The translations under genes and the position numbers were made by a program. Below the pieces are notes generated by a model. The model worked only from the letters and a program-made list of their open reading frames with translations. It was not told the origin of the DNA and made no database searches. From an uncultured Nocardioidaceae bacterium (GTDB taxonomy: Bacteria > Actinomycetota > Actinomycetes > Propionibacteriales > Nocardioidaceae): DNA of 36,137 bases. The stretch lies in the NCBI GenBank assembly GCA_902805855.1, contig CADCUJ010000039.1, forward strand, positions 1-36,137, read 5' to 3'. Each line of letters opens with the position of its first letter. The first letter of the stretch is position 1. This document shows positions 7,499 through 15,697 of this stretch, piece by piece.

Positions 7499-8662
7499 GT
7501 GCGCATCCTCCACACCTCGGACTGGCACCTCGGGCGGTCCTTCCACCGCGAGGGCCTGCTCGACGCGCAGGCTGCGTACGTCGACCACCTGGTCGACACG
7601 ATCGAGGCCGAGAAGGTCGATCTGGTGGTCGTCTCGGGTGACATCTACGACCGAGCGCTGCCGCCGGTCGACGCGGTCGCGCTCGCCGACGAGACGTTCG
7701 CCCGGCTGGCCTCCTCGCGCGCCCGAGTCGTGGTCAGCAGCGGCAACCACGACTCCGCCCGAAGACTCGGCTTCAACGCGCGGCTGATCGATGCCTCGGG
7801 GGTTCACTTCCGCACTGACGCTGCTTCCTGCGGCACCCCGGTGATGCTGGAGGACCAGCACGGCCCCGTCGCCGTCTACGCGTTGCCCTATCTCGAGCCC
7901 GACGTGCTCCGTGAGCCCTGGCAGCTGGCCGCGCGGAGTCACACCGCGGTCCTGACCGAGGCGATGCGCCGGGTCCGGTCCGACCTGGACGACCGACCGC
8001 GCGGCACCCGCTCGGTGGTGATGGCGCACGCGTTCGTCGCGGGAGGTCAGCCCAGTGACAGCGAGCGTGACATCTCGGTCGGCGGGGTCTCGGTGGCGCC
8101 GGTCGGTGTGTTCGCCGGCGTCGACTACGTCGCCCTGGGTCACCTGCATGGCCGGCGCATCCTGACCGAGACGACCCGTTACAGCGGTTCGCCGCTGGCC
8201 TACTCCTTCTCCGAGGCCGATCATCGCAAGGGCTCCTGGCTCGTCGAGCTCGGGCGGCGTGGGGTCGAACGCTCGGACTTCGTCGATGCCCCGGTGCCTC
8301 GCCGCCTCGCCAGGCTTCGCGGAGACATCGACCGCCTGCTCGGCGACCCGCGCCACCGAGAGCACGAAGGTGCGTGGGTGCAGGCTGTGCTGACCGACCC
8401 TGTGCGCCCCGCCCAGGCGATGGAACGCCTGCGCGGCCGTTTCCCGCACACCTTGGTGCTGTCCTTCGAGCCGACCGGCGTCGACCCCGCAGCCGCACCG
8501 CCCACCGCCCCACTCGCGGGACGCTCCGACCACGAGATCAGCCTCGACTTCGTCGCTCACGTGCGCGGCGCCGGCCCGACGGAGGCGGAGTCCGCGCTGC
8601 TGCTCGCGGCGTGTGACGGATGCCGGCACGGCTCGGACGCGGACCAGCTGGTGAGCCCCTGA
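7499..8662 (+). CDS. sbcD: SbcD, Mre11-type exonuclease subunit
   Basis: A 387-residue calcineurin-like metallophosphoesterase, the nuclease half of the SbcCD (Rad50–Mre11) complex that processes DNA ends and cuts hairpins. Metal-binding motifs run in order: TSDWHLG (D8, H10), SGDIYD (D48), SGNHDS (N83–D85), MAHAF and LGHLHG. The C-terminal third is the capping/DNA-binding domain. The GTG at 7499 gives the canonical VRILHTSDWHLG N-terminus and has a leaderless -10 before it; a start at 7469 would add ten atypical residues. Its TGA overlaps the sbcC ATG by one base (TGATG), so the two subunits are translationally coupled. Confidence 0.95.
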   Translation: MRILHTSDWHLGRSFHREGLLDAQAAYVDHLVDTIEAEKVDLVVVSGDIYDRALPPVDAVALADETFARLASSRARVVVSSGNHDSARRLGFNARLIDASGVHFRTDAASCGTPVMLEDQHGPVAVYALPYLEPDVLREPWQLAARSHTAVLTEAMRRVRSDLDDRPRGTRSVVMAHAFVAGGQPSDSERDISVGGVSVAPVGVFAGVDYVALGHLHGRRILTETTRYSGSPLAYSFSEADHRKGSWLVELGRRGVERSDFVDAPVPRRLARLRGDIDRLLGDPRHREHEGAWVQAVLTDPVRPAQAMERLRGRFPHTLVLSFEPTGVDPAAAPPTAPLAGRSDHEISLDFVAHVRGAGPTEAESALLLAACDGCRHGSDADQLVSP

Positions 8663-11600
8663 TGCGCCTGCACGAGCTCCAGATGACCGCGTTCGGTCCA
8701 TTCCCGGGAACGGAGACGGTCGACTTCGACTCGCTCAGCGACTGCGGGCTCTTCCTCCTGAGCGGACCGATGGGGGCGGGCAAGACCAGCGTCCTGGACG
8801 CCGTCTGCTTCGGCCTGTACGGCGACGTGCCCGGTGACCGGAACACCGCCAAGCACCTGCGAAGCGACCATGCAGCCGCCGGTGTTGCCCCGTCGGTGCG
8901 CCTGGAGGTGACGATGAGCGGGCGGCGGTTCCGACTGCACCGCTCGCCGGCGTGGACCCGAGCGAAGCGGCGCGGCAGCGGGACCACCACCGAGCAGGCC
9001 CGGGTCAACCTCGAGGAGCGCGCCGACGGGCGCTGGGTGCACCTGTCGAACCGGCTCGACGAGACCGGTCACCTGGTCACCGGCCTTGTCGGGATGACCC
9101 TTGCCCAGTTCTGTCAGGTCGCGCTGTTGCCTCAGGGGCGATTCGAAGCATTCCTGCGGGCCAGGTCCGACGAACGGCACCGGGTACTCCAGCAGCTGTT
9201 CCAGACGAGCCGGTTCGAGGACATCGAGAAGTGGCTGGTCCGTCGTCGACAGCGGTTGCTCAAGGCCAACGGGCGGCAGGCGGTGACCGTGGCAGGTGCG
9301 CTGAACCGGTTCGCCGAGGCGGCAGACGTCGAACCACCCCCTCACTGGGACCCGCACGACCTCAGTGGCCCTGCCGACGACGGCACGCTGACCGCCTGGG
9401 TGGCCGACGTCCGTGCATCCGCCGCCAGCGCTCTCGACGAGGCTGAGGCGTTGCGGCAAGAGAGCTCTGCCCGGGCCGAGGCGAGTCGTGGTGAGCTGCG
9501 TCGGGGCCTGCGTCTGCTCGAGCTGAGGGCGCAGCACGCACGTGCCAGGCGCGAGCTCCGGACGCTCGACGAGACCGCCGACGAGGCTCGTCGCGACGAG
9601 GAGACGCTGGACGCGGCACGGCGTGCCGAAGCGGTGGCACCGCTGCTGCGGATGGCCGCGGAAGCCACTTCGGACGCCGAGTCGGCCCGCGGCGCCCTCG
9701 GCGGCGTCCTGCAGGAGGCTGCCGTCGAGCTCGGGTCCGAGGCCGCTGCTGTCGGGTCGGCGGAGCTGGCAACCGCCGAGCACGCCGCCCGCGAGAGCGC
9801 CGCCTTCGCTCGAGCCTTCCTGCCGCACGAGTCCTCGCTGCGGGAGGCGCGGGCCACTGTGAGGTCGGTGAACGGGGAGCTGAGCGAGCTGAGGCAGGAG
9901 ATGGAGTCCTGCACCGACAAGGAGGCGTTCCTTCCCCCGGAGATCGTCGCGTTGCGCGCCGAGATCGCCGAGCTGGCGACCCGGTCGGCCGCCCTGCCCG
10001 CGCTCGAGGCGCAGGAAGCCGCCCTCGGCTCGCAGATGATCGCCGCGCAGAAGCTGGTGGACCTGGAGCAGGAACGCGTGGCAGTGCGCGAAAGGCTGGA
10101 GGCAAGTGTCCATAACGCGCACGCGCTTCGCGATCGGATGCAGGACGTCCGGGAGGCCCGCATCAACGGGATCGCCGCCGAGCTGGCCTCCGCACTGGCA
10201 AGCGGCGACTCGTGCCCGGTGTGTGGCTCGCTCGAGCACCCCACTGTCGCCCGCTCCGTCGAAGGCGCCCCCACGCGTGGCGACGAAGCCGCGGCACGCA
10301 CTGCCTTCGAGGACGCGGACTTCATCCGGCAGACCAACGCCGCAGCGCTCACCGACCTGGAGCAGAACTGTGCGCTCACCCGCCAGGCGGCCGGAGGCCA
10401 GTCGGTGGAGGCCCTGCGCGCCGAGCTGAGCAGCCTTGCCGGGAGGCGACGCGCGGTCGAGGGCGGCCTCGCCATGCAGACGCGGCAGCAGAGTCGACTG
10501 GCCGCGCTCGAGGAAGGCCTGGCGGCCGCGCAGCGGCGCTCTGCTGAGGTCGGAGTCGCCATCGCCCGGCTGACCGAGCAGCGAGAGCAGGCCCACAGAG
10601 TCGCCTCGCGGGTGTCCGACGAGCTCGCCATCCTGCTCGGGCAGCACGAGGCAGCCGACAGCGTCGAGCACCTGATCGAGTCGCAGACCCGCGCCGGAGC
10701 CGCCTTCGCGAGAGCCCGGGAGCTCCTCGACGCCTGCGAAGCGGCCGACGCGCGGGCCGACGACGCGCTCCAGGTGGCGCTCGAGTCCGCTCGTGCACAT
10801 GGATTCGACGGTCGGCAGCAGGCAAGTGCGGCGCAGCGGAGCCCGATGGAGATCCGGCGCCTCGAGGAGCGCGGCAGAGCTCGTGAAGCCGCCCGGATCC
10901 GGCTGACCACGGTGCTGGGCGACCCGGACGTGCAAGCCGCCGTCGCGGGCGAGGACCTCGACCGAGCCTGCCTGGAGAGAGCCGCCCAGGAGGCAGAGGA
11001 TGCGCTGGCGGGCGCGCTGGCGGGGCTGCGCGAGGCGGAGCGCCGCTCCGAACGGCTCGGGTTCCTGCAGGTGCAGCTGGATGCCGGACTCGCAGCATGG
11101 GCCCCGACCCGAAGCGCGTACCTGGTGACACAGCGGATCGCCACGCTCGTCGAGGGCAAAGGAGGGGACAACGCCCTGCAGATGCGACTGTCCGCCTACG
11201 TCCTGGCCGAGCGACTGAGGCAGGTCGTCGCAGCCGCCAACGAACGGCTCAGTGCAATGAGCGGCCAGCGCTACCTGCTCGAGCACTCCGCGGTCCGTGG
11301 GGTCGGTGAGCTGCGCGGCGGCCTGAGCCTGCGCATCCGTGACGAGTGGACCGGGGAGGCACGCGACCCCGCGACGCTGTCCGGCGGTGAGACGTTCGTG
11401 ACCTCCCTCGCCCTCGCCCTGGGTCTGGCCGACGTGGTCAGCCAAGAAGTGGGCGGTGCCAACATCGACACGTTGTTCGTCGACGAGGGCTTCGGCTCGC
11501 TCGACCCTGAGACCCTGGATGACGTGATGGACACCCTGGACGGTCTTCGAGACGGTGGGCGGGTGATCGGAGTGGTGAGCCACGTGCCGGAGATGCGCAC

Positions 11601-11676
11601 CCGCATCCCGGCGCAGCTGCAGATCCGCAAGACCCGGTCCGGGTCGCGCTTGGTCGCCCAGCGAGAGGTCCCATGA
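8662..11676 (+). CDS. sbcC: SbcC, Rad50-type ATPase subunit
   Basis: A 1004-residue SMC-like ATPase that partners SbcD. Walker A is GPMGAGKTS at 35–43. Long Ala/Glu/Arg-rich coiled coils flank a zinc hook CPVC at 518–521, which joins two SbcC molecules. The ABC signature LSGGET is at 906–911, and Walker B is TLFVDEGFGSLD at about 937–948. All the expected parts are present and the length is typical. ATP-driven opening and closing of the head gates the SbcD nuclease. The ATG at 8662 overlaps the sbcD stop, and the gene ends in an ATGA overlap with the next phosphatase gene. The long open frame on the opposite strand here is a codon-bias artefact. Confidence 0.96.
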   Translation: MRLHELQMTAFGPFPGTETVDFDSLSDCGLFLLSGPMGAGKTSVLDAVCFGLYGDVPGDRNTAKHLRSDHAAAGVAPSVRLEVTMSGRRFRLHRSPAWTRAKRRGSGTTTEQARVNLEERADGRWVHLSNRLDETGHLVTGLVGMTLAQFCQVALLPQGRFEAFLRARSDERHRVLQQLFQTSRFEDIEKWLVRRRQRLLKANGRQAVTVAGALNRFAEAADVEPPPHWDPHDLSGPADDGTLTAWVADVRASAASALDEAEALRQESSARAEASRGELRRGLRLLELRAQHARARRELRTLDETADEARRDEETLDAARRAEAVAPLLRMAAEATSDAESARGALGGVLQEAAVELGSEAAAVGSAELATAEHAARESAAFARAFLPHESSLREARATVRSVNGELSELRQEMESCTDKEAFLPPEIVALRAEIAELATRSAALPALEAQEAALGSQMIAAQKLVDLEQERVAVRERLEASVHNAHALRDRMQDVREARINGIAAELASALASGDSCPVCGSLEHPTVARSVEGAPTRGDEAAARTAFEDADFIRQTNAAALTDLEQNCALTRQAAGGQSVEALRAELSSLAGRRRAVEGGLAMQTRQQSRLAALEEGLAAAQRRSAEVGVAIARLTEQREQAHRVASRVSDELAILLGQHEAADSVEHLIESQTRAGAAFARARELLDACEAADARADDALQVALESARAHGFDGRQQASAAQRSPMEIRRLEERGRAREAARIRLTTVLGDPDVQAAVAGEDLDRACLERAAQEAEDALAGALAGLREAERRSERLGFLQVQLDAGLAAWAPTRSAYLVTQRIATLVEGKGGDNALQMRLSAYVLAERLRQVVAAANERLSAMSGQRYLLEHSAVRGVGELRGGLSLRIRDEWTGEARDPATLSGGETFVTSLALALGLADVVSQEVGGANIDTLFVDEGFGSLDPETLDDVMDTLDGLRDGGRVIGVVSHVPEMRTRIPAQLQIRKTRSGSRLVAQREVP

Positions 11677-12185
11677 GCGCCGAAGTCCTGGTGGGTGGCC
11701 GACGTCCGCTCGCCGTCATCGACATCGACGGCGTGCTGGCCGATGTCCGACACCGGCTGCATCACGTCGTTGCTCGGCCGAAGGACTGGGACGCCTTCTT
11801 CGCCGCCGCCCCCGACGACCCGGTCCTCGAGACCGGTCTGGAGACGGCGCGGAGGCTGGCCGAGGTCTGCGACCTCGTCTACCTGTCCGGGCGACCGGAA
11901 CGCTGCCGACGCGACACCCTGGAATGGTTCACCCGCCACCACCTCCCGGCCGGTGAGCTGCTGCTGCGTCGACCCGATGACCGGCGACCTTCCCGGATCA
12001 TGAAGGTCGAGGTACTGGACCGGCTCTCGCAGGACGCCTCGGTCACCGTCCTCGTCGACGACGACCCGCTGGTCTGCCAGGCGGCACGAGAGGCCGGCTA
12101 CGACGTGCTCCCGGCCCACTGGATGGGTGAGTCCGCAGAGCAGGAGACGCTGATCTCGGCGCAGGAGGTCGACGGCCGGACCTGA
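11673..12185 (+). CDS. HAD-type polynucleotide 3'-phosphatase-like protein
   Basis: A 170-residue single-domain HAD protein resembling the phosphatase half of T4 polynucleotide kinase (PNKP C-terminal type). Motif I is IDIDGVLAD (D17, D19), followed by a short cap with KDWDAFF. Motif II is in YLSGRPER, motif III in the RIMKVEVL region, and motif IV is VDDDPLV. This subfamily removes 3' phosphates from nucleic acids; some members act on other substrates, so the DNA role is inference from the family plus context. No kinase domain is present. It overlaps sbcC by four bases (ATGA), giving an sbcD–sbcC–phosphatase operon in which end cleavage and 3'-end clean-up could be co-produced. Confidence 0.82.
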   Translation: MSAEVLVGGRRPLAVIDIDGVLADVRHRLHHVVARPKDWDAFFAAAPDDPVLETGLETARRLAEVCDLVYLSGRPERCRRDTLEWFTRHHLPAGELLLRRPDDRRPSRIMKVEVLDRLSQDASVTVLVDDDPLVCQAAREAGYDVLPAHWMGESAEQETLISAQEVDGRT

Positions 12186-12201
12186 GCCGCCGTGGCTGAG
12201 A

Positions 12202-12729
12202 TCAGTCGCCGGTGACTCCGTCGATGCGCTCGCGCAGCAGGTCCGCGTGTCCGTTGTGGCGTGCGTACTCCTCGATCATGTGCACGTAGATCCAGCGAAG
12301 CGACACGTCGTTGTCGTGCCTCCTGTGCTGCCCAAGCGCGTCGAGGCCCTGCCGCGCGGCGACGTCCCGGCACGTCTCCAGCTCCTGGCGGAACCTCACG
12401 AAGTCGGCGGAGACGTCGGCGGTGTCGACGTCGTCGAAGTCGCCGTCCACGTTGTCCTCGCTGTAGTACAGCGGACCGGCATCCTCTCCTGCGAACGTGC
12501 GGCGGAACCAGCTTCGTTCCACCTCGGTCATGTGGCGCACCAGGCCGAGCAGGCTCAGCGAGGAGGGCGGCACGGACCTGGTGCGCAGCTGGTCGTCGTC
12601 CAACCCTTCGCACTTGGCCAGCAAGGTGGCCCGGTGGAAGTCGAGCCAGGCATCCAGCATCGCCCGCTCGTCGGCGACGAACGGCGGGTCATGACGGCCG
12701 GTGGCGGGTGGGAACTCGGGTTCGGACAT
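12202..12729 (-). CDS. DinB-family (DUF664-type) protein
   Basis: A 175-residue four-helix-bundle protein of the DinB/DUF664 superfamily. The metal-site pattern is recognisable: LLGLVRHMTEVERSWFRR with a His at the end of helix 2, and HMIEEYARHNGHADLLRE with two His near the C-terminus. Related proteins include bacillithiol and mycothiol-dependent S-transferases, so a thiol-transferase role is possible but unproven. The ATG at 12729 is chosen because TACGAT lies exactly 6 bases upstream; the frame is open 25 codons further, but those residues run into the divergent tldD gene. It converges on the phosphatase gene with a 16-base gap. Confidence 0.85.
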   Translation of the reverse strand: MSEPEFPPATGRHDPPFVADERAMLDAWLDFHRATLLAKCEGLDDDQLRTRSVPPSSLSLLGLVRHMTEVERSWFRRTFAGEDAGPLYYSEDNVDGDFDDVDTADVSADFVRFRQELETCRDVAARQGLDALGQHRRHDNDVSLRWIYVHMIEEYARHNGHADLLRERIDGVTGD

Positions 12730-12735
12730 GCGCCG

Positions 12736-12760
12736 ATCGTAGGGCGCGCGGGGGTAGCCT
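12736..12760. promoter_or_regulatory. Paired divergent leaderless -10 elements, DinB gene and tldD
   Basis: Within the 37 bases separating two divergent ATGs, TACGAT (12741–12736, minus strand) sits 6 bases before the DinB-family start and TAGCCT (12755–12760, plus strand) sits 6 bases before tldD. Both match TAnnnT at leaderless spacing. Any -35 for one gene must overlap the -10 or coding sequence of the other. Confidence 0.55.
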
Positions 12761-12766
12761 CGCAGG

Positions 12767-14299
12767 ATGCTCTCCGGCGGCGCCTCGATCGATGCCTCGT
12801 TCACCGCACTCCCCTACCGTCGGCTCGCCGAGGCGGCGTTGGCGCGGGCACAGGACTTCAAGGTCACGCATGCCGACTTCCGGTTCGAGCGGGTCCGGCA
12901 CCAGGGAATCCGCGTGCGTGACGGCAGCCTGCAAGGGGCCGGTGACTCCGAGGATCTCGGCTTCGCGGTGCGAGTGATCCTCAACGGGGCCTGGGGTTTC
13001 GCGGCCGGCATGGTGCTCACCAGGGAGTCCGCGGTCCAGGTCACCGAGACCGCGGTCCGGGTCGCGCAGGTCGCCGCCAGGATGACCACCGAGCCGGTCG
13101 CCCTGGCCGACGAGCCGGTCTACGCGGACGCCGAGTGGGTCTCCGGCTACCAGGTCGACCCGTTCGCGGTCCCGCTGTCGGAGAAGGTGGAGCTACTCGC
13201 CGGGTGGAGTGGTGACCTGCTCGGCGAGCCCGCAGTGGCGCACTCGTCGGTCTTCGTCCAGCAAGTGATCGAGAACAAGTTCTACACCGACCTCGCCGGC
13301 ACGACGACCACCCAGCAGCGCGTGCGCGTCGAGCCAGTGGTCGAGGTGTACGGCGCCGACGCCGCCTCCGGCCGCTTCGACTCCATGAGGACCATCGCCC
13401 CTCCAGTCGCGCGCGGCTGGGAGTACCTCACCGGAGGCGCGCACGACTGGGGCAGCGAGCTCGCGGCCCTGCCCACGCTGCTCGCCGAGAAGCTGGCCGC
13501 CCCCTCGGTCGAGCCCGGTTCCTACGACCTCGTGATCCACCCCTCCAATCTGTGGCTGACGATCCACGAGTCGATCGGCCACGCGACCGAGCTGGACCGG
13601 GCGCTCGGCTACGAGGCCAACTACGCGGGCACCTCGTTCGCCACCTACGACCAGCTGGGCACCCTCGAGTACGGCTCACCGATCATGCACGTCACCGGCG
13701 ACCGGACCGTGGACCATGGCCTGGCCACCGTCGGGTACGACGACGAGGGGGTCTCCGCGCAGAGCTGGGACATCATCCGCGACGGCGTCCTCGTCGGCTA
13801 CCAGCTCGACCGGGCGATGGCGCACACCTGGGGCGCTGACCTCAACGGCGGGCGTTCCAACGGTTGTGCCTTCGCCGACTCCCCCGGGCACATCCCCATC
13901 CAGCGGATGGCCAACGTCTCCCTGCAGCCGGCGCGTGAGGCGGACCCGAGCACCGAGGACCTCATCTCGCAGGTGGAGCACGGGATCTACATCGTCGGGG
14001 ACAAGTCGTGGAGCATCGACATGCAGCGCTACAACTTCCAGTTCACCGGTCAGCGCTTCTACCGGATCCAGAACGGACGGCTGGTCCAGCCGCTGCGAGA
14101 CGTCGCCTACCAGGCGACGACGACCGACTTCTGGGGCTCCATGGAGATGGTGGGTGGCGCGCAGACCTGGGAGCTGGGCGGCGCCTTCAACTGTGGCAAG
14201 GCCCAGCCAGGCCAGGTGGCCTCGGTCAGCCACGGCTGTCCGAGCGCCCTGTTCCGAGACGTCCGAGTGTTGAACACGGCCGCCGAGGCCGGTCACTGA
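12767..14299 (+). CDS. tldD: TldD metalloprotease subunit
   Basis: A 510-residue TldD-family protein, the metal-binding subunit of the TldD–TldE peptidase. This complex degrades unfolded peptides and trims leader peptides of some modified peptides, such as microcin B17, and antagonises CcdB toxicity in E. coli. The zinc site HESIGHATELD is at 267–277 (H267, E268, H272), and the third ligand is in SHGCPSAL (C491). Length and both halves of the fold are normal. The start at 12767 is supported by a leaderless -10. It is followed 9 bases later by tldE on the same strand, with a strong ribosome site. Confidence 0.93.
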   Translation: MLSGGASIDASFTALPYRRLAEAALARAQDFKVTHADFRFERVRHQGIRVRDGSLQGAGDSEDLGFAVRVILNGAWGFAAGMVLTRESAVQVTETAVRVAQVAARMTTEPVALADEPVYADAEWVSGYQVDPFAVPLSEKVELLAGWSGDLLGEPAVAHSSVFVQQVIENKFYTDLAGTTTTQQRVRVEPVVEVYGADAASGRFDSMRTIAPPVARGWEYLTGGAHDWGSELAALPTLLAEKLAAPSVEPGSYDLVIHPSNLWLTIHESIGHATELDRALGYEANYAGTSFATYDQLGTLEYGSPIMHVTGDRTVDHGLATVGYDDEGVSAQSWDIIRDGVLVGYQLDRAMAHTWGADLNGGRSNGCAFADSPGHIPIQRMANVSLQPAREADPSTEDLISQVEHGIYIVGDKSWSIDMQRYNFQFTGQRFYRIQNGRLVQPLRDVAYQATTTDFWGSMEMVGGAQTWELGGAFNCGKAQPGQVASVSHGCPSALFRDVRVLNTAAEAGH

Positions 14300-14308
14300 A
14301 GGAGGACG

Positions 14309-15697
14309 ATGTCTGCGCCCAGCCCTCAGGACCTGGTCGAGCACGCACTGTCGAGCTCGCCGGCGGACGCCTGCGTCGCAATCGTCCGAGACTCCACCAG
14401 CGCCAACCTGCGCTGGGCGACCAACACCCTGACGACGAACGGGTCTATGCACGCGATCACGGTGACCGTGATCTGCTTCGTCGGGGCCGGCCAGGGCACC
14501 GCCTCCGGCTCCACGACCGGGAGCGCCGCCTCCTTCGAGCGGGTGAGCGCGCTCGTGGAGCAGGCACACGCAGCCGCGCGCCAGAGCAGCCCGGCCGAGG
14601 ACGCCGCGGAGCTCGTCGCCGGAGGTGAGAGTGCGGACTGGTCGCGGCCGTCCGAACAGACCAGCATCGAGGTGTTCGACAGGTTCGCCCCCGAGCTCGG
14701 GGAGGCATTCGCTGCGGCCTCCGCCGACAAGCGGCTCCTCTACGGGTTCGTCGACCACGACGTCACCACGACGTACCTGGGCTCCAGCACCGGGTTGCGC
14801 CTTCGCCACGTGCAGCCGACCGGCCACTACGGCTGCACCGGCAAGACGGTGGACCTCGGCAGCAGCGCCTGGGTCGGTGGTGCGACCCGCGACTTCACCG
14901 ACGTGAACGCGCTTCAGCTGGACACCGAGCTGGCCCGGCGCCTTTCCTGGGAGCAGCGAAAGGTGGAGCTCCCGGCCGGCCGCTACGACACCGTACTTCC
15001 TCCTACCGCGGTCGCGGACCTGTTGATCTACCTCTACTGGAGCTCCTCGGCGCGAGTGGCCCACGACGGGCAGTCGGTGTTCTCCAAGCCCGGAAGGGGC
15101 ACCCGGATCGGGGAGCAGCTGACCGACCACCCCGTGCAGCTGTTCTCCGACCCGTCGTACCAACCCCTTCAGGCGGCGCCTTTCGTGATGGCTCCGATCA
15201 GCAGCAACGAGAGCAGCGTCTTCGACAACGGCCTCCCACTCGGTCGCACCGACTGGGTGGCCGACGGCAGGCTGTCCGCGTTGACGCAGACCCGGCACTC
15301 CGCCCAGCTGACCGGACAGCCGGTGACACCGGGCATCGACAACCTGGTGCTCAGCGTGGACGGTGCGCAGGCGCCGCCGGAGAGCCTCATCGGGGACGTC
15401 GAGCACGGTTTGCTGCTCACCTGCTTGTGGTACATCCGCGAGGTGGACCCGCAGACCCTGCTGCTCACCGGTCTCACCCGCGACGGCGTGTACCTCGTGG
15501 AGGGCGGTGAGATCACCGGGGCGGTGAACAACTTCCGGTTCAACGAGAGCCCGGTCGACCTCCTGGCCCGCTTCACGCAGGCCTCCGCGACGGTGCCCAG
15601 CTTCTCTCGCGAGTGGGGCGACGAGTTCTCGCGCACCGCGACACCAGCGGTGCGGGTGCCGGACTTCAACATGTCGAGCGTCAGCCGCGCCAGTTGA
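14309..15697 (+). CDS. tldE: TldE/PmbA subunit
   Basis: A 462-residue TldE/PmbA-family protein, the catalytically silent partner that forms the heterodimeric barrel with TldD. It shares the TldD fold but, as expected for TldE, lacks the HExxxH motif. Recognisable blocks include [10 protein letters not shown] near the N-terminus, [19 protein letters not shown] in the middle and [13 protein letters not shown] near the C-terminus. GAAGGAGG lies about 5 bases before the ATG. The stop TGA overlaps the TTG start of the MFS transporter (TTGA), an unusual coupling that places an exporter in the same operon. Confidence 0.92.
   Translation: MSAPSPQDLVEHALSSSPADACVAIVRDSTSANLRWATNTLTTNGSMHAITVTVICFVGAGQGTASGSTTGSAASFERVSALVEQAHAAARQSSPAEDAAELVAGGESADWSRPSEQTSIEVFDRFAPELGEAFAAASADKRLLYGFVDHDVTTTYLGSSTGLRLRHVQPTGHYGCTGKTVDLGSSAWVGGATRDFTDVNALQLDTELARRLSWEQRKVELPAGRYDTVLPPTAVADLLIYLYWSSSARVAHDGQSVFSKPGRGTRIGEQLTDHPVQLFSDPSYQPLQAAPFVMAPISSNESSVFDNGLPLGRTDWVADGRLSALTQTRHSAQLTGQPVTPGIDNLVLSVDGAQAPPESLIGDVEHGLLLTCLWYIREVDPQTLLLTGLTRDGVYLVEGGEITGAVNNFRFNESPVDLLARFTQASATVPSFSREWGDEFSRTATPAVRVPDFNMSSVSRAS

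Noticed and set aside
8557-11583. A 1008-codon open frame antisense to sbcC
   Set aside because: It is the mirror of a gene with full Walker A, zinc hook and signature motifs; its own translation has no recognisable domain. High-GC codon bias opens such frames.
12761-12804. Longer DinB-family start at 12804
   Set aside because: The extra residues are encoded inside tldD, and the -10 hexamer points to ATG 12729.
13676-15406. A 576-codon open frame antisense to tldD/tldE
   Set aside because: Low-complexity, His/Arg/Gly-rich translation with no domain; the plus-strand genes carry the family motifs.
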